Assembly: GCF_902497775.2 (NCBI RefSeq)
Contig: NZ_OZ024668.1
Coordinates: 2,069,826-2,133,825, forward strand
Source of the DNA: Pseudomonas fluorescens
GTDB taxonomy: Bacteria > Pseudomonadota > Gammaproteobacteria > Pseudomonadales > Pseudomonadaceae
DNA: 64,000 nucleotides
Direction: 5' to 3'
In this document: positions 16,578 through 27,352 of the stretch, piece after piece
Layout of the letters: every line of letters begins with the position of its first letter
Position numbering within the stretch: position 1 is the first letter of the stretch
The notes under the pieces: model-generated
Told to the model about the DNA's origin: nothing
What the model saw: only the letters and a program-made list of their open reading frames with translations
Database searches by the model: none
Program-made: the position numbers and the translations under genes

Positions 16578-18140
16578 ATGACCAGCCTTGCCGTTAGCCC
16601 CCGCACACCGTCCGCGCCGCTGAACCTGCTGTCTGACTACGTGCGCCGCATTCTTGCAGCGCCGGTGTACGACCTGGCGATCGAAACGCCCCTGCAAGCG
16701 GCGCCGGCGTTGTCGCGCAGCCTCGGCAACCAGGTGCTGCTCAAGCGTGAAGACCTGCAACCGACCTTTTCCTTCAAGATCCGCGGTGCCTATACCCGTC
16801 TCAGTCGCCTGAGCCCGGCCCAGCGCCAGCACGGGGTGATCACAGCGTCCGCTGGCAACCATGCCCAGGGGGTCGCCCTGGCCGCCCGCGAGCTGGGCAT
16901 GCGCGCCACCATCGTGATGCCGACCACCACCCCGGAACTCAAGGTCGAGGGCGTGCGTTCGCGCGGTGGCCAGGTGGTGCTGCACGGCGAAAGCTTCCCC
17001 CACGCCCTGGCCCATGCCCTGAAACTGGCCGACAGCGAAGGCGCGACCTTCGTGCCGCCGTTCGACGACCCGGACGTGATCGCCGGCCAGGGCACGGTGG
17101 CCATGGAGATCCTGCGCCAGCAACCCGCAGAGCTGGATGCGATCTTCGTCCCGGTCGGTGGCGGCGGCTTGATCGCCGGCATCGCCGCCTATGTCAAATA
17201 CCTGCGCCCCGAGGTCAAGGTCATCGGCGTCGAACCGCAGGATTCGAATTGCCTGCAAGCGGCCATGGCCGCCGGCGAGCGGGTGATACTGGCCCAGGTC
17301 GGCAGCTTTGCCGAAGGCGTGGCAGTGGCGCAGATCGGCGCCCATTGCTTTGAGCTGTGTCGCCACTATGTCGACGAGGTGATCACCGTCAGCAGTGATG
17401 AGCTGTGCGCGGCGATCAAGGACATCTACGACGACACCCGCTCGATCACCGAGCCCTCCGGCGCCCTGGCCGTGGCCGGGATCAAGAGGTACGTGGCCCG
17501 CGAAGGCGTGCAGGGCCAGACCCTAGTGGCCATTGACTCCGGTGCCAACGTCAACTTTGACCGCCTGCGCCATGTCGCCGAGCGCGCCGAACTTGGCGAG
17601 CAGCGCGAAGCGATCATCGCCGTGACCATCCCCGAGCAGCCGGGCAGTTTCCGCGCCTTTTGCCAGGCTCTGGGCAAGCGCCAGATCACCGAGTTCAACT
17701 ATCGCTACTACCCGGGCAAGGAGGCGCGGTTGTTCGTTGGCGTGCAGACCCACCCGCAGACCGACCCGCGCGACAAGCTCCTGGCCAGCCTGCGCGAGCA
17801 GGGCTATACGGTGCTCGACCTGACTGACAACGAACTGGCCAAGGCGCACGTGCGCCATACCGTCGGCGGGCATGCCGGGCCGGGAGCGGACGAGCGCGTA
17901 CTGCGTTTCGAGTTCCCCGAGCGCCCAGGGGCTTTGCTGGGCTTTCTCGAACGCCTGGGCAAGCGCTGGAACATCAGCCTGTTCCACTACCGCAACCACG
18001 GCGCTGCCGAGGCGCGGGTGTTTGCCGCCCTGGAAGTGCCGCAGGACGAGCAGCCAGGCCTGCCGGCAGCGCTGGACGCCATGGGCTACCGCTACTGGGA
18101 CGAAAGCGACAACCCGGCCTACCGGCTGTTCCTCGGCTGA
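16578..18140 (+). CDS. ilvA: Biosynthetic threonine deaminase
   Basis: PLP-dependent threonine ammonia-lyase that makes 2-oxobutanoate, the first step of isoleucine synthesis. The 520 residues carry the PLP lysine Lys67 in F-S-F-K-I-R-G-A-Y, the S-A-G-N-H-A-Q-G loop, the phosphate-binding G-G-G-G-L, and two C-terminal ACT-like regulatory domains from about 340 (I-P-E-Q-P-G-S-F-R and F-P-E-R-P-G-A-L-L). This is the long, allosteric biosynthetic form rather than the catabolic one. AGGAG precedes the ATG at 16578. A leader peptide and attenuator lie upstream, so feedback probably works at both enzyme and transcript level. Confidence 0.96.
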   Translation: MTSLAVSPRTPSAPLNLLSDYVRRILAAPVYDLAIETPLQAAPALSRSLGNQVLLKREDLQPTFSFKIRGAYTRLSRLSPAQRQHGVITASAGNHAQGVALAARELGMRATIVMPTTTPELKVEGVRSRGGQVVLHGESFPHALAHALKLADSEGATFVPPFDDPDVIAGQGTVAMEILRQQPAELDAIFVPVGGGGLIAGIAAYVKYLRPEVKVIGVEPQDSNCLQAAMAAGERVILAQVGSFAEGVAVAQIGAHCFELCRHYVDEVITVSSDELCAAIKDIYDDTRSITEPSGALAVAGIKRYVAREGVQGQTLVAIDSGANVNFDRLRHVAERAELGEQREAIIAVTIPEQPGSFRAFCQALGKRQITEFNYRYYPGKEARLFVGVQTHPQTDPRDKLLASLREQGYTVLDLTDNELAKAHVRHTVGGHAGPGADERVLRFEFPERPGALLGFLERLGKRWNISLFHYRNHGAAEARVFAALEVPQDEQPGLPAALDAMGYRYWDESDNPAYRLFLG

Positions 18141-18211
18141 CTCAGATCAACACGGGGCAGGGCAGACAGGCGGATCCTCAAGGCAAAGGAACATTGCATG
18201 AGGATCTCGCC

Positions 18212-19360
18212 ATGAGCAGCACGTTTTTCATCCCCGCCGTCAACATCATGGGCATCGATTGCCTCGAAGAAGCGATGGCTGCCATTGCCGGGTACGGCCT
18301 GCGCAAGGCCTTGATCGTCACTGACGCAGGCCTGGCCAAGGCCGGGATTGCCGAGCGCATTGCCGAAATGCTGGCGATGCGCGATATCGACTCGGCGATC
18401 TTCGATGGCGCCAAACCCAACCCGAGCATCGCCAATGTCGAGCAGGGCCTGGCGCTGTTGCAGCGCGAGCGTTGCGACTGCGTGATCTCCCTGGGCGGCG
18501 GCTCGCCCCATGACTGCGCCAAGGGCATTGCCCTGTGCGCCACCAACGGCGGGCACATCCGTGATTATGAAGGGGTGGACCAGTCGGCCAAGCCGCAGTT
18601 GCCGTTGATTGCCATCAACACCACCGCCGGCACCGCCAGCGAAATGACCCGCTTCTGCATCATCACCGACGAAGCGCGCCACGTGAAAATGGCCATCGTC
18701 GATCGCAACGTCACGCCGTTGCTGTCGGTCAACGACCCGGCGCTGATGGTCGGCATGCCCAAGGGCCTGACCGCGGCCACCGGCATGGACGCCCTGACCC
18801 ACGCCATCGAAGCCTACGTTTCCACTGCCGCCACGCCGATCACCGACGCCTGCGCGATCAAGGCCATCGAGCTGATCAGCGACAACCTGCGCCAGGCCGT
18901 GGCCGACGGCAGCGACCTCAAGGCCCGGGAGAACATGGCTTACGCCCAGTTCCTCGCCGGCATGGCCTTCAACAATGCCTCGCTGGGGTACGTGCATGCC
19001 ATGGCCCACCAGTTGGGCGGTTTCTATGACTTGCCCCATGGTGTGTGCAACGCGGTGCTGCTGGCGCATGTGCAGCGTTTCAACGCCAGCGTCAGTGCCG
19101 CACGCCTGCGCGATGTAGCCAAGGCCATGGGTGTGGAGGTTGCTGGCCTGAGCGCCGAGCAGGGCAGTGATGCGGCGCTGGCCGCGATCGAGAACCTGTC
19201 GCGGGCCATTGATATCCCGGCGGGGTTGGCGGTGCTGGGAGCCAAGGAGGCGGATATTCCAACCCTGGCCAGCAATGCCCTGAAGGATGCCTGCGGGCTG
19301 ACCAACCCGCGGGTGGCCAGTCAGGCGGAAATCGAGGCGATCTTTAAAGCAGCCTTTTGA
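18212..19360 (+). CDS. yiaY: Iron-dependent (type III) alcohol dehydrogenase, YiaY-like
   Basis: 382-residue NAD-linked, iron-activated alcohol dehydrogenase. The nucleotide-binding loop G-G-G-S-P-H-D is at 95-101. Metal ligands read Asp193 and His197 in [10 protein letters not shown], with His262 and His276 in [18 protein letters not shown]. All are intact. The start at 18212 (M-S-S-T-F-F-I-P) has GAGGA upstream; a start at 18194 is less likely. It follows ilvA by 71 bases in the same direction. The substrate cannot be read from sequence; ethanol or 1,2-propanediol-type alcohols are usual in the family. Confidence 0.88.
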   Translation: MSSTFFIPAVNIMGIDCLEEAMAAIAGYGLRKALIVTDAGLAKAGIAERIAEMLAMRDIDSAIFDGAKPNPSIANVEQGLALLQRERCDCVISLGGGSPHDCAKGIALCATNGGHIRDYEGVDQSAKPQLPLIAINTTAGTASEMTRFCIITDEARHVKMAIVDRNVTPLLSVNDPALMVGMPKGLTAATGMDALTHAIEAYVSTAATPITDACAIKAIELISDNLRQAVADGSDLKARENMAYAQFLAGMAFNNASLGYVHAMAHQLGGFYDLPHGVCNAVLLAHVQRFNASVSAARLRDVAKAMGVEVAGLSAEQGSDAALAAIENLSRAIDIPAGLAVLGAKEADIPTLASNALKDACGLTNPRVASQAEIEAIFKAAF

Positions 19361-19363
19361 CCG

Positions 19364-19416
19364 CATCGCGGGGCAAGCCCCCTCCTACACTGTAGGAGCG
19401 GGCTTGCCCCGCGATG
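19364..19416. repeat. Inverted REP pair between convergent genes
   Basis: Two Pseudomonas REP units face each other, ATCGCGGGGCAAGC... and ...GCTTGCCCCGCGAT, around TCCTACACTGTAGGA, giving a near-perfect 53-base palindrome between the ends of the alcohol dehydrogenase and the gluconate permease genes. It fills the whole gap and may also stop both transcripts. Confidence 0.88.
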
Positions 19417-19422
19417 AGGCCC

Positions 19423-20775
19423 TCAAACCACCAACGACAACAGCATGATAAAGATGATCCCGACCACCGACAGGATGGTCTCCATCATGCTCCAGGTCTT
19501 GAAGGTTTCGGCCACGGTCATGTTGAAGTACTGTTTCACCAGCCAGAAGCCGGCATCGTTGACGTGCGACAGAATCAACGAACCCGCGCCAGTCGCCAGC
19601 ACCAGCAGTTCGCGGTTGACCCCCGGCATCATGCCGATCACCGGCGCGACGATCCCGGCGCCGGTGATGGTCGCCACCGTCGCCGAACCCGTCGCGATAC
19701 GAATCACCGCCGCCACCAGCCAGGCCAGCATGATCGGCGAGATCTCGGCCTGCACCGCCATCTGCCCGATCACATTACCCACGCCGGTATCCACCAGCAT
19801 CTGCTTGAAGCCGCCGCCGGCACCGACGATGAGGATGATGGCCGCCGTGGGCGCCAGGCTCTGGTCGAGCAGCTTCATGATCTGCTGGCGGGAAAACCCG
19901 CGCGCCGCGCCAAAGGTGTAGAACGCCAGGAGCAACGCCGCGAGCAGGGCGCTGATCGGGTGGCCGATCAGGTCCATCCACTGGCGCACGATATGCTCGG
20001 CCGGCAGTACCACGTCGGCGAAGGTTTTCAGCAGCATCAGGAACACCGGCAGCAGCACGGTGATCAGGGTGATGCTGAAGCTGGGCAGGTTCTGCTGGTC
20101 GGACTCGCGGGCGATCTGGTCCATCAGCTCCTTGTTCGGATTACCCGGGATGTACTTGGAGATGAAGTTGCCGTAAAGGGGACCTGCGATGATTGCTGTC
20201 GGCAGGGCCACGATCAGCCCGTAGAAGATGGTCTTGCCGATGTCGGCATTGAAGATGCCGATCGCCAGCAGCGGCCCCGGGTGCGGCGGCACCAGGCCAT
20301 GGACCACCGACAAGCCGGCCAGCAGCGGAATGCCGATCTTGATCAGCGACACCCCGGAACGCCGGGCGACGATGAACACCAATGGAATCAGCAAGACGAA
20401 GCCGATTTCGAAGAACAGCGGAATGCCGACCAGGAAAGCGGCAAACATCATTGCCCAATGCACCTTCTGCTTGCCGAAGGCGCGGATTAGCGTCTGGGCG
20501 ATCTGGTCGGCGCCGCCGGAGTCGGCCATCAGCTTGCCGAGCATGGTGCCCAGGGCCAGGACGATGCCGACAAATCCGAGTACGCCGCCAAAACCGTCCT
20601 GGAACGATTTCATCACCTTGGCTACCGGCATGCCCGAGGTCAGGCCGAGAAAACCGGCCGCCAGGGTCAGGGCGACAAAAGGGTGGACTTTGAAGTGGGT
20701 GATCAGCAGCACCAGGCCGATGATGGTGACCACCGCATCGAGCAGCAGGTAGGTATCAGTTGCCAAACCAAACAT
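19423..20775 (-). CDS. gntT: Gluconate permease (GntP family)
   Basis: 450-residue inner-membrane gluconate:proton symporter with about a dozen hydrophobic helices. Family signatures include the F-G-G-V-L-G-F-V-G-I-V-L-A-L-G-T-M segment, H-G-L-V-P-P-H-P-G-P and the late T-G-A-G-S-L-I-L-S-H-V-N-D-A-G-F-W. It lies 99 bases downstream of gntK, and the gap contains a copy of the GntR operator. It is therefore probably transcribed both alone and with gntK. Confidence 0.93.
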   Translation of the reverse strand: MFGLATDTYLLLDAVVTIIGLVLLITHFKVHPFVALTLAAGFLGLTSGMPVAKVMKSFQDGFGGVLGFVGIVLALGTMLGKLMADSGGADQIAQTLIRAFGKQKVHWAMMFAAFLVGIPLFFEIGFVLLIPLVFIVARRSGVSLIKIGIPLLAGLSVVHGLVPPHPGPLLAIGIFNADIGKTIFYGLIVALPTAIIAGPLYGNFISKYIPGNPNKELMDQIARESDQQNLPSFSITLITVLLPVFLMLLKTFADVVLPAEHIVRQWMDLIGHPISALLAALLLAFYTFGAARGFSRQQIMKLLDQSLAPTAAIILIVGAGGGFKQMLVDTGVGNVIGQMAVQAEISPIMLAWLVAAVIRIATGSATVATITGAGIVAPVIGMMPGVNRELLVLATGAGSLILSHVNDAGFWLVKQYFNMTVAETFKTWSMMETILSVVGIIFIMLLSLVV

Positions 20776-20832
20776 GGTTCAGTGCCTCGTATTGTCATTT
20801 TTGTGGGCGGAACTATTACAGCGTTTACGGGT

Positions 20833-20850
20833 CGAGACAGCGCTATCTTG
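20833..20850. promoter_or_regulatory. GntR operator upstream of gntT
   Basis: GAGACAGCGCTATCTTG, 58 bases before the gntT start, is a near-perfect palindrome matching the operators of gntK and gntR. The AAG-N-TAGCGCT core agrees with what I remember of the P. aeruginosa GntR operator. Confidence 0.75.
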
Positions 20851-20874
20851 GGTGAGCCGACAAAACAGCCAGGG

Positions 20875-21414
20875 TCAGGCCGTTCGCGCCAGCAGCGGTT
20901 CACCGCAGGGCTTTAGCCACTGGTCTACCTCGATGGCGAGTTTGTCTACCGCCAGGGTGGCGTCCAGGGGCAGGGTCAGCGGCTCGCCATTGGGGCGTTC
21001 AAGGGCGGCGAACTGGCTGTCGATCAGGCTGGCGGGCATGAAGTGGCCAGGCCGGGCGAGCACGCGGCGGCTGGCTTCTTCGGGGGTGAGATCGAGAAAC
21101 ACGAAGCCCAGGTCCGGTACGGCGTGGCGCAGGGCATCGCGGTAGCGCTTTTTCAGGGCGGAGCAGGTGAGGATGGGCCGTTCGCCGGCCTTCAGGCACG
21201 CTTGCAGTTCCTCGCCCAGGCGAATCAGCCAACCGGCACGGTCGTCGTCGTCCAGGGGGATGCCGGCACTCATTTTCTGGATATTGGCAGCGGGGTGGAA
21301 GTCGTCGCCTTCGATCAGGCGACCGCCGCTCAAGCCTGCAATGGCAGCACCGACGTAGCTCTTGCCACAGCCAGCGACGCCCATGACCACAATCGCGGAT
21401 AGGGGTGGGTTCAT
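20875..21414 (-). CDS. gntK: Gluconokinase
   Basis: 179-residue cytoplasmic kinase that phosphorylates gluconate to 6-phosphogluconate, feeding the Entner-Doudoroff route. The P-loop G-V-A-G-C-G-K-S is at 12-19, followed by the substrate-binding E-G-D-D-F-H-P-A-A-N segment and the C-S-A-L-K-K-R-Y-R-D motif, all standard for GntK. It is divergent from gntR, and a perfect 18-base palindrome sits 18 bases upstream of the start, well placed for repression. Confidence 0.95.
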   Translation of the reverse strand: MNPPLSAIVVMGVAGCGKSYVGAAIAGLSGGRLIEGDDFHPAANIQKMSAGIPLDDDDRAGWLIRLGEELQACLKAGERPILTCSALKKRYRDALRHAVPDLGFVFLDLTPEEASRRVLARPGHFMPASLIDSQFAALERPNGEPLTLPLDATLAVDKLAIEVDQWLKPCGEPLLARTA

Positions 21415-21431
21415 CGGTACCTCCTGCGGGG

Positions 21432-21449
21432 CAAGATAGCGCTATCTTG
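21432..21449. promoter_or_regulatory. GntR operator upstream of gntK
   Basis: CAAGATAGCGCTATCTTG is a perfect 18-base palindrome 18-35 bases ahead of the gntK start. It is the most symmetrical of the three copies in the cluster. Confidence 0.82.
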
Positions 21450-21560
21450 AAGCGAGACGGCTAACGTCTCGGGCGCTTCCCACCCAGATGTTATTGATCT
21501 TGTAAAAGCAGTCTGGATGCTCATTCCGGGCCTCATGCAGTTTTGCATTGCCTGTGGTCT

Positions 21561-21577
21561 GAGACAGCGCTACCTTA
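21561..21577. promoter_or_regulatory. GntR operator upstream of gntR
   Basis: GAGACAGCGCTACCTTA, 44 bases before the gntR start, is a degenerate copy of the operator and suggests autoregulation. Confidence 0.7.
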
Positions 21578-21620
21578 GTGCCCGTTCCCCATTCTTTGCA
21601 AGTCGAAAATAAAATCCCTC

Positions 21621-22640
21621 ATGACCCGCATCGGCTCTCGTACTACCGGTCGTCCCACTCTGGCTGAAGTGGCCAGGCTTTCCGGGGTTTCCCCGATTAC
21701 CGCTTCCCGGGCATTGCGCGGGATCAGCACGGTTGCCCCGCAGCTGGTGGAAAAAGTCCAGGTGGCCGCCGCGAGCCTAGGCTATGTGGCCAACCCGGCA
21801 GCGCGGGCGCTGGCGTCAAAGCAAAGTCAGTCGATCGTGGTGTTGATTCCGTCGCTGTCCAACCACCTGTTCATCGATACCCTCGAAGCCATCCACGAGG
21901 TCATGCGCCCCCGTGGCCTTGAGGTGCTGATCGGTAACTATCACTACGATATCGCCGAAGAAGAGAACCTGATCCGCAACTACCTGGCTTACCAGCCGCG
22001 CGGCATCCTGCTCACCGGGTTTGATCGCAGCGACGCGGCCAAGCAGCTGCTGGCGGCCAGTGGCGTGCCGTGTGTGCACATGATGGAGCTGGGGGGTGAA
22101 GCCCAGGCCATGTCGGTGGGCTTCTCCCAGCAGGAGGCGGGCAGGGCGGCCGCCCGGCATCTGCTGGAGCGCGGCTGCAAACGCCCGGGCTTTATCGCCG
22201 CGCAGCTCGACCCGCGGGTGATGCAGCGCGCCGAAGGCTTTCGCCAGGCCCTGGCCGAAGTCGGCCTGGATGCCCAGGCGCCGGAACTGCTGGCGCCGCA
22301 GCCATCGTCGATCGGCCTGGGCGGCGAGCTGTTTGCCCAGTTGCTGGGCCGCCACCCCGATGTCGATGGCATCTTCTTCTGCAACGACGACCTGGCCCAG
22401 GGGGCGATACTCGAAGCCTTGCGCCAGGGCATCAAGGTACCGCAGCAGGTGGCCATGGTCGGTTTCAACGATTTGCCTGCCTCGGCGCACATGGTCCCGC
22501 GCCTGACCTCGATCCGCACCCCGCGTGCGGCGATCGGCCGGTGCGCCGCGCAGGCGCTATTGGGCTTGCTTGACGGCAAGCGCGGACAGCAGCAATGCCA
22601 GGATCTGGGCTTTGAGCTGATGGTTCGCGAAAGCAGCTGA
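21621..22640 (+). CDS. gntR: LacI-family gluconate repressor
   Basis: 339-residue repressor of gluconate genes. The N-terminal LacI helix-turn-helix reads T-L-A-E-V-A-R-L-S-G-V-S-P-I-T-A-S-R-A-L, with the hinge at about 50-66, then a periplasmic-binding-protein-like ligand domain. It lies divergently from gntK, and three palindromes of one type precede gntK, gntT and gntR. This makes it the likely regulator of all three, released by gluconate or 6-phosphogluconate as known for the family. Confidence 0.92.
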   Translation: MTRIGSRTTGRPTLAEVARLSGVSPITASRALRGISTVAPQLVEKVQVAAASLGYVANPAARALASKQSQSIVVLIPSLSNHLFIDTLEAIHEVMRPRGLEVLIGNYHYDIAEEENLIRNYLAYQPRGILLTGFDRSDAAKQLLAASGVPCVHMMELGGEAQAMSVGFSQQEAGRAAARHLLERGCKRPGFIAAQLDPRVMQRAEGFRQALAEVGLDAQAPELLAPQPSSIGLGGELFAQLLGRHPDVDGIFFCNDDLAQGAILEALRQGIKVPQQVAMVGFNDLPASAHMVPRLTSIRTPRAAIGRCAAQALLGLLDGKRGQQQCQDLGFELMVRESS

Positions 22641-22739
22641 AACCGCCAGTCGGCGGGCGTTACGCAGTGATATCAGAGTGCTTGCACGGCGCCAATCGCC
22701 ATCTATGCTCAGCAAATCCCGAGCATGGAGTGTTGCAAA

Positions 22740-24059
22740 ATGTTTGATTTGCATCGTAAGTCCGATCTGGCTGAAATCGAGCGTTGCACCCAGGCCCTGG
22801 GCCAAATGACTGCCAGGTTGGCCGCCATCAGCCGCTCGATGGCGATGATCGAGTTCAGCCCCGACGGCATCATCCTCGACGCCAACGAAAACTTCTGCAC
22901 GGCCATGGGCTACGGCGTCGAAGAGATTCGCGGCAAACACCACCGCATGTTCTGCGCACAAGCCTTCAGCAAAAGCGAGGACTACCGCCAGCTCTGGCGT
23001 GATCTGGGCCGTGGTGAACCGCGCAGCGGCACCTTTGCCCGGGTCGACAAGCAGGGTCGCGAAGTCTGGCTCGAGGCCAGCTACATGCCGGTGTTCGGTG
23101 CCCAGCAGCAGGTCACCAGCGTGATCAAGGTCGCTGCCGATATCACCCAGCGGGTGCAGCACGAGCACGAGACCGAAAGCCTGATCAATGCCATCAGCCG
23201 CTCTATGGCCATGATCGAGTTCACCCCCGATGGCAAGGTCATCGAAGCCAACCAGAACTTCCTCAACACCATGCACTACCGCCTCGACGAGGTAGTGGGC
23301 AAGCATCACAGCCTGTTCTGCCACAAGAGCGAGAGCGAGTCTGCGGCCTACAAGGCTTTTTGGGCCTCGCTCAACCGTGGCGAGTACCATTCCCACCGTT
23401 TCGAACGGGTCAACAAGCTGGGGCAGATGGTCTATCTGGAGGCATCCTACAACCCGATCTTCGACACCAGCGGGCGCCTGTACAAAGTGGTCAAGTTCGC
23501 CAGCGACATCACTCAGCAGGTCAGCACCCAGCAGACCGCCGCTGAATCGGCCCACGCCACCTCGGTACAGAACGACGCCTGCGCCCGCAAAGGCTCGCAG
23601 GTGGTGCAGCAAACCGTGCAGGTGATCGAGGAAATTTCCCAGGACCTCAATGCCGCCGCGCGCAGCATCGATGCGGTGAGCAAACAGTCGGAGCTGATCG
23701 GGCAGATCGTTCAGACCATCCGCAGCATCGCCGACCAGACCAACCTGCTGGCGCTCAATGCCGCCATCGAAGCGGCCCGGGCCGGCGAGCACGGGCGCGG
23801 CTTTGCGGTAGTCGCCGATGAGGTGCGCAACCTGGCGGCGCGCACCAGCAAGGCCACCCTTGAGATTGTCGAGGTGGTACGGCAGAACCATGACCTGTCG
23901 TTGACCGCCGTGGCCAGCATGCAGTCGAGCCTGAGCCGCACCGGCCTTGGCGTGGAACTGGCCAATGAAGCCGGCGAAGTGATCCTGGAGATCCAGCAGG
24001 GCTCGCAGCACGTGGTCGATGCGATCAGCCAGATCAACTCGACCTTGCAGTTGCACTGA
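22740..24059 (+). CDS. bdlA: BdlA-like soluble PAS-PAS chemoreceptor
   Basis: 439-residue cytoplasmic protein with two nearly repeated PAS domains (both begin [10 protein letters not shown], near residues 31 and 153) and a C-terminal methyl-accepting signalling domain whose hairpin tip reads [21 protein letters not shown]. No membrane helix is present. This is the layout of BdlA, which in P. aeruginosa links c-di-GMP and oxygen or nutrient cues to biofilm dispersal. Orthology is inferred from layout. The start at 22740 (M-F-D-L-H-R-K) was preferred to 22725. Its last 26 bases overlap the tail of the opposing hybrid kinase gene. Confidence 0.75.
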   Translation: MFDLHRKSDLAEIERCTQALGQMTARLAAISRSMAMIEFSPDGIILDANENFCTAMGYGVEEIRGKHHRMFCAQAFSKSEDYRQLWRDLGRGEPRSGTFARVDKQGREVWLEASYMPVFGAQQQVTSVIKVAADITQRVQHEHETESLINAISRSMAMIEFTPDGKVIEANQNFLNTMHYRLDEVVGKHHSLFCHKSESESAAYKAFWASLNRGEYHSHRFERVNKLGQMVYLEASYNPIFDTSGRLYKVVKFASDITQQVSTQQTAAESAHATSVQNDACARKGSQVVQQTVQVIEEISQDLNAAARSIDAVSKQSELIGQIVQTIRSIADQTNLLALNAAIEAARAGEHGRGFAVVADEVRNLAARTSKATLEIVEVVRQNHDLSLTAVASMQSSLSRTGLGVELANEAGEVILEIQQGSQHVVDAISQINSTLQLH

Positions 24060-27000
24060 CCCGCTGGTTGAGCTGCCCGTCGAGGGCCTGCAGGCTCAGT
24101 TCCAGGGCTTTGGCCAGTGCCTGCAGCTGCTCGCTGCCGGCATCGCCGACGCAGGCTTGCTCAAGTGCTTCGCAGCGTTGCACCACGCCACGGGCCTTGA
24201 GCATCTTGGCCCCGCCCTTGATGCGATGGGCCAAGGCCCGCAAGGCATCGCGCGCAGGGGCCGGGCCCAGGGCGCGCAGGGCCTTGAGGTCGTCACCGTT
24301 GCTTTGCGCAAGTTCGCGTAGCAGGCGTTCAACCAGTTGCGGATCGCCCAGGGTCAGGTGCTTGAGGTTGTCGACATCGAAGCCGCTGGCATGCGCCTCT
24401 GGCTCAGGGGTTGGTACGGGCGGTGATGCCGGGCTGGCAATACCGATCAGATGCCGGCGCAATTCATTGAGGCCGATCGGCTTGAACAGGCAATCGTTCA
24501 TGCCGCTGGCCAGGCAGCGTTCGCGCTCCTCGACTTGGGCATTGGCGGTGAGGCCGAGGATCAGGCAGGGCTGGCGCTGTTGCTGTTGTTCCTCGTTGCG
24601 CAGACGCCGCGCCAGCTGGTGGCCGTCCATGCCGGGCATGTGGCAATCGGTGATGACCACATCGAAATGACCTTGCAGCCACAGCACCAGTGCCGCCTGG
24701 CCGTCGCCGGCCTGGCTGACCTGGTGTCCGAGCACATTCAACTGGCGCTCAAGCAGCATCAGGTTGGCCGGATAGTCATCCACCACCAGAATGTGCAACG
24801 CGGTGGTGGCTGGAGGTTGCTCGATAACCGGCTGGGGGGCGTGCGGCAGCGAGGCCAACGGTAACTGCAATTCGATATCGACCCGGGTGCCGCGGCCCAC
24901 GCTGCTGGTCAGGCTCAGGCGGCCGCCCATCAGTTCGCACAAGGTGCGGCTGATCACCAGGCCCAGGCCGGCGCCCTGGCGCGCCGGTTGCTCGCCGACC
25001 TGGGCGAAGTGTTGGAACAACCGCGCCTGGTCGTGCGCGCTGATGCCGATACCGCTGTCTTCCACGCTCAACAGTACCCGTCGCAGTTGCCCGGGCTGCT
25101 GCGGGCCATAGCGCAGGGTCACGCTGACCTGGCCTTGCTCGGTGAACTTCAGCGCATTGCCGAGCAGGTTCGAGAGCACTTGCTTGAGCCGCAACGGGTC
25201 GACCATGACGCACTCGCCGATGGCTTGCAGGTCGGTCTGCAAGGCCAGGCCCTTGAGCCGCGCATTGCCCTCGAACACCCGCACTGTGGCGGCGGCCAGG
25301 GTGGTCAGGTTGGTGGCTTCGGCGTTCAGTTGCATGTGCCCGGACTCGATGCGGGCGATGTCGAGAATGTCGCCGATCAGCGCCAGCAGGCCGTTGGCCG
25401 AGTCGAACGCCACCTGCAACGAAGCGCGGTCGGCGCGGCCCTGTTCGGCGTCCCGGACGGCAAGTTCAAGCAGGCCGATCACGGCGTTCATCGGCGTGCG
25501 GATCTCATGGCTCATGGTCGCCAGGAAGGTGCTTTTGGCGCGGCTGGCATCGTCGGCCTGGTCCTTGGCCAGGCGCAGCTCTTCGAGCAGGCGCCTGCTG
25601 AACCCCAGCTCATGCTGCAGCGCTTGTTGGGCGTCACTGCGCTGGCGGATCAGGTTGCGCAGGTAGCGGTTCCAGAACACCACGGCGGCGATCAGCAGGC
25701 TGGCAACGATGAGGATCTGCAAGATCAGCGAACGGTAGTTGTACCAGGGGTTATCGCTGATCAGCGCGTTGGTACGCCAGCGGTTGGTCAGTTGCGCCAG
25801 CTCATCCGGCGGGATGCTCAGCAGTGCCTTGTCGATGATGGCGTGCAACTCTGTCGCCTGCAGTGGCGTGGCAAACGAGGCCGTAATTGGCTGGTCGCCA
25901 AACAGTGAGACGATACGCAACCGGTCCTTGAACAGGCGGCTGATGAAGTAGGCGGCATTGATGTGCGAGCTCAGCACCAGGTCGGCCTGCTTTTGCGTCA
26001 ATGCCTCCATCAACGCCAGGGGATCGTCGACCTCGACCAGGGTCAGCGCGGGGTAACGTTCCAGCAACTCAGCCTTCAAGGGTGAATCGCGGATCAACGC
26101 CAGGCGTTTGCCATCCAGTTGCTCCGGCTGTTGCCCGTCGTCGCTGTCGATTCGGCTGACCAGCACCCAGCGGTTGACCAGGTAGGGCCGGGTGAAATTG
26201 ACCAGCTTGGCGCGTTCGGGGCTGTAGACCAGCGCCCCGGCCAGGTCGGCTTTACCTTGCTGCAGCAACGCGATCGCAGCGGCCCCGGCATCCGCTTCGA
26301 TGAACTCGAACTTGAGTCCTGTGCGCAGGCTGATCTGCTCCAGCACATCGACGGTTATGCCACGAACCTGTTGCTGGTGGTCGTAGAAGTTCAAAGGCGC
26401 GAAGTATTTGTTGACCAGCACCCGGATGACCGGGTGCTGTTTGATCCAGCGGCGCTCCTCTTCGCTCAGGGTCAAGGCGCCGCGATCGAGCAGCATGCTG
26501 GTGCTGCCGCTGCTCCAGCGGCGCAGAATGTTCAGTCGCTCGGTTTCACTGGTGACGGCCAGCGACTGGTTGAGCAGGCGCAACAACCGGTCATTGCCTC
26601 GGGCCAGCGCGAAGGCGAAGGTCTCGCGCTCGTGTTGGACGAAGTGCGAGATCTGCACGCTTTCCTGGAAGCTCTTGCCAATCAGGTAATCACTGCTGAT
26701 GGCATCGCCCAGAAAGGCGTCGGCCTGGGCCAGCGAGACGGCCGACAAGCCGGCCATGGTCGAGGAGTACAGTTGCAGGTGGGCCTTGGGGAACAGGTGC
26801 TGGACCTCTGCATCCGGCAGGTAATGGTCGACCATTGCCAGGCGCAGCCCATCCAGATCATCGTCGACGGTGCGGGTCTTGCCCTGGGACGTGACGATGA
26901 CCGGCAGATCATCGGCATAGGGCTGGCTCAGGACCAGTTGGGCGTCGGCGGCTTCAAAGCCGTTGGAGCTGCCGAGCAGGTCGATGGCCCCGGCGTGCAG

Positions 27001-27345
27001 GGCGGTGATCGCTGCTTTACGGCTGCTGTAGCGTCGAACTTCAACGGGGATGTTCAACAGTTCGCTGATCAGGCCAGCGTAGTCAGCGGTCAGCCCTTCA
27101 TACTCGCGCTGGCTGACATTAATATCGAACGGCGGGTAATCCGGGCTTGAAGTGCCCAGGCGCAGCACGGCTTTGTCTTTCAGCCAGCGCCTGTCATCCG
27201 CCGTCAGGGCGACGCCTTCGCCGCCAACGCGTGAACGCGCCAGCAACTCCCGGGGCTCGCCAGGTTCAACGGCCATGGCGTTGTTGGCCGCCAACGCTGA
27301 CAGGCAGCTCAGCACCAGGGCCAGCAGAACGGGGGGGAGGGTCAT
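24034..27345 (-). CDS. BvgS/EvgS-type hybrid histidine kinase
   Basis: 1103-residue unorthodox sensor. Order: signal peptide (1-25), two periplasmic solute-binding (SBP_bac_3) Venus-flytrap domains (about 58-275 and 305-525), one membrane helix (539-558), HisKA with His613 in M-S-H-E-I-R-T-P, HATPase (about 715-830), receiver with Asp900 in [12 protein letters not shown], and Hpt with His1040 in L-A-H-R-I-K-G-G. All phosphorelay residues are present. It lies 7 bases after the NarL-type regulator gene, its evident partner. The Venus-flytrap pair suggests sensing of a small molecule; the signal is unknown. Confidence 0.9.
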   Translation of the reverse strand: MTLPPVLLALVLSCLSALAANNAMAVEPGEPRELLARSRVGGEGVALTADDRRWLKDKAVLRLGTSSPDYPPFDINVSQREYEGLTADYAGLISELLNIPVEVRRYSSRKAAITALHAGAIDLLGSSNGFEAADAQLVLSQPYADDLPVIVTSQGKTRTVDDDLDGLRLAMVDHYLPDAEVQHLFPKAHLQLYSSTMAGLSAVSLAQADAFLGDAISSDYLIGKSFQESVQISHFVQHERETFAFALARGNDRLLRLLNQSLAVTSETERLNILRRWSSGSTSMLLDRGALTLSEEERRWIKQHPVIRVLVNKYFAPLNFYDHQQQVRGITVDVLEQISLRTGLKFEFIEADAGAAAIALLQQGKADLAGALVYSPERAKLVNFTRPYLVNRWVLVSRIDSDDGQQPEQLDGKRLALIRDSPLKAELLERYPALTLVEVDDPLALMEALTQKQADLVLSSHINAAYFISRLFKDRLRIVSLFGDQPITASFATPLQATELHAIIDKALLSIPPDELAQLTNRWRTNALISDNPWYNYRSLILQILIVASLLIAAVVFWNRYLRNLIRQRSDAQQALQHELGFSRRLLEELRLAKDQADDASRAKSTFLATMSHEIRTPMNAVIGLLELAVRDAEQGRADRASLQVAFDSANGLLALIGDILDIARIESGHMQLNAEATNLTTLAAATVRVFEGNARLKGLALQTDLQAIGECVMVDPLRLKQVLSNLLGNALKFTEQGQVSVTLRYGPQQPGQLRRVLLSVEDSGIGISAHDQARLFQHFAQVGEQPARQGAGLGLVISRTLCELMGGRLSLTSSVGRGTRVDIELQLPLASLPHAPQPVIEQPPATTALHILVVDDYPANLMLLERQLNVLGHQVSQAGDGQAALVLWLQGHFDVVITDCHMPGMDGHQLARRLRNEEQQQQRQPCLILGLTANAQVEERERCLASGMNDCLFKPIGLNELRRHLIGIASPASPPVPTPEPEAHASGFDVDNLKHLTLGDPQLVERLLRELAQSNGDDLKALRALGPAPARDALRALAHRIKGGAKMLKARGVVQRCEALEQACVGDAGSEQLQALAKALELSLQALDGQLNQRVSATARSS

Positions 27346-27352
27346 TGGCGGC

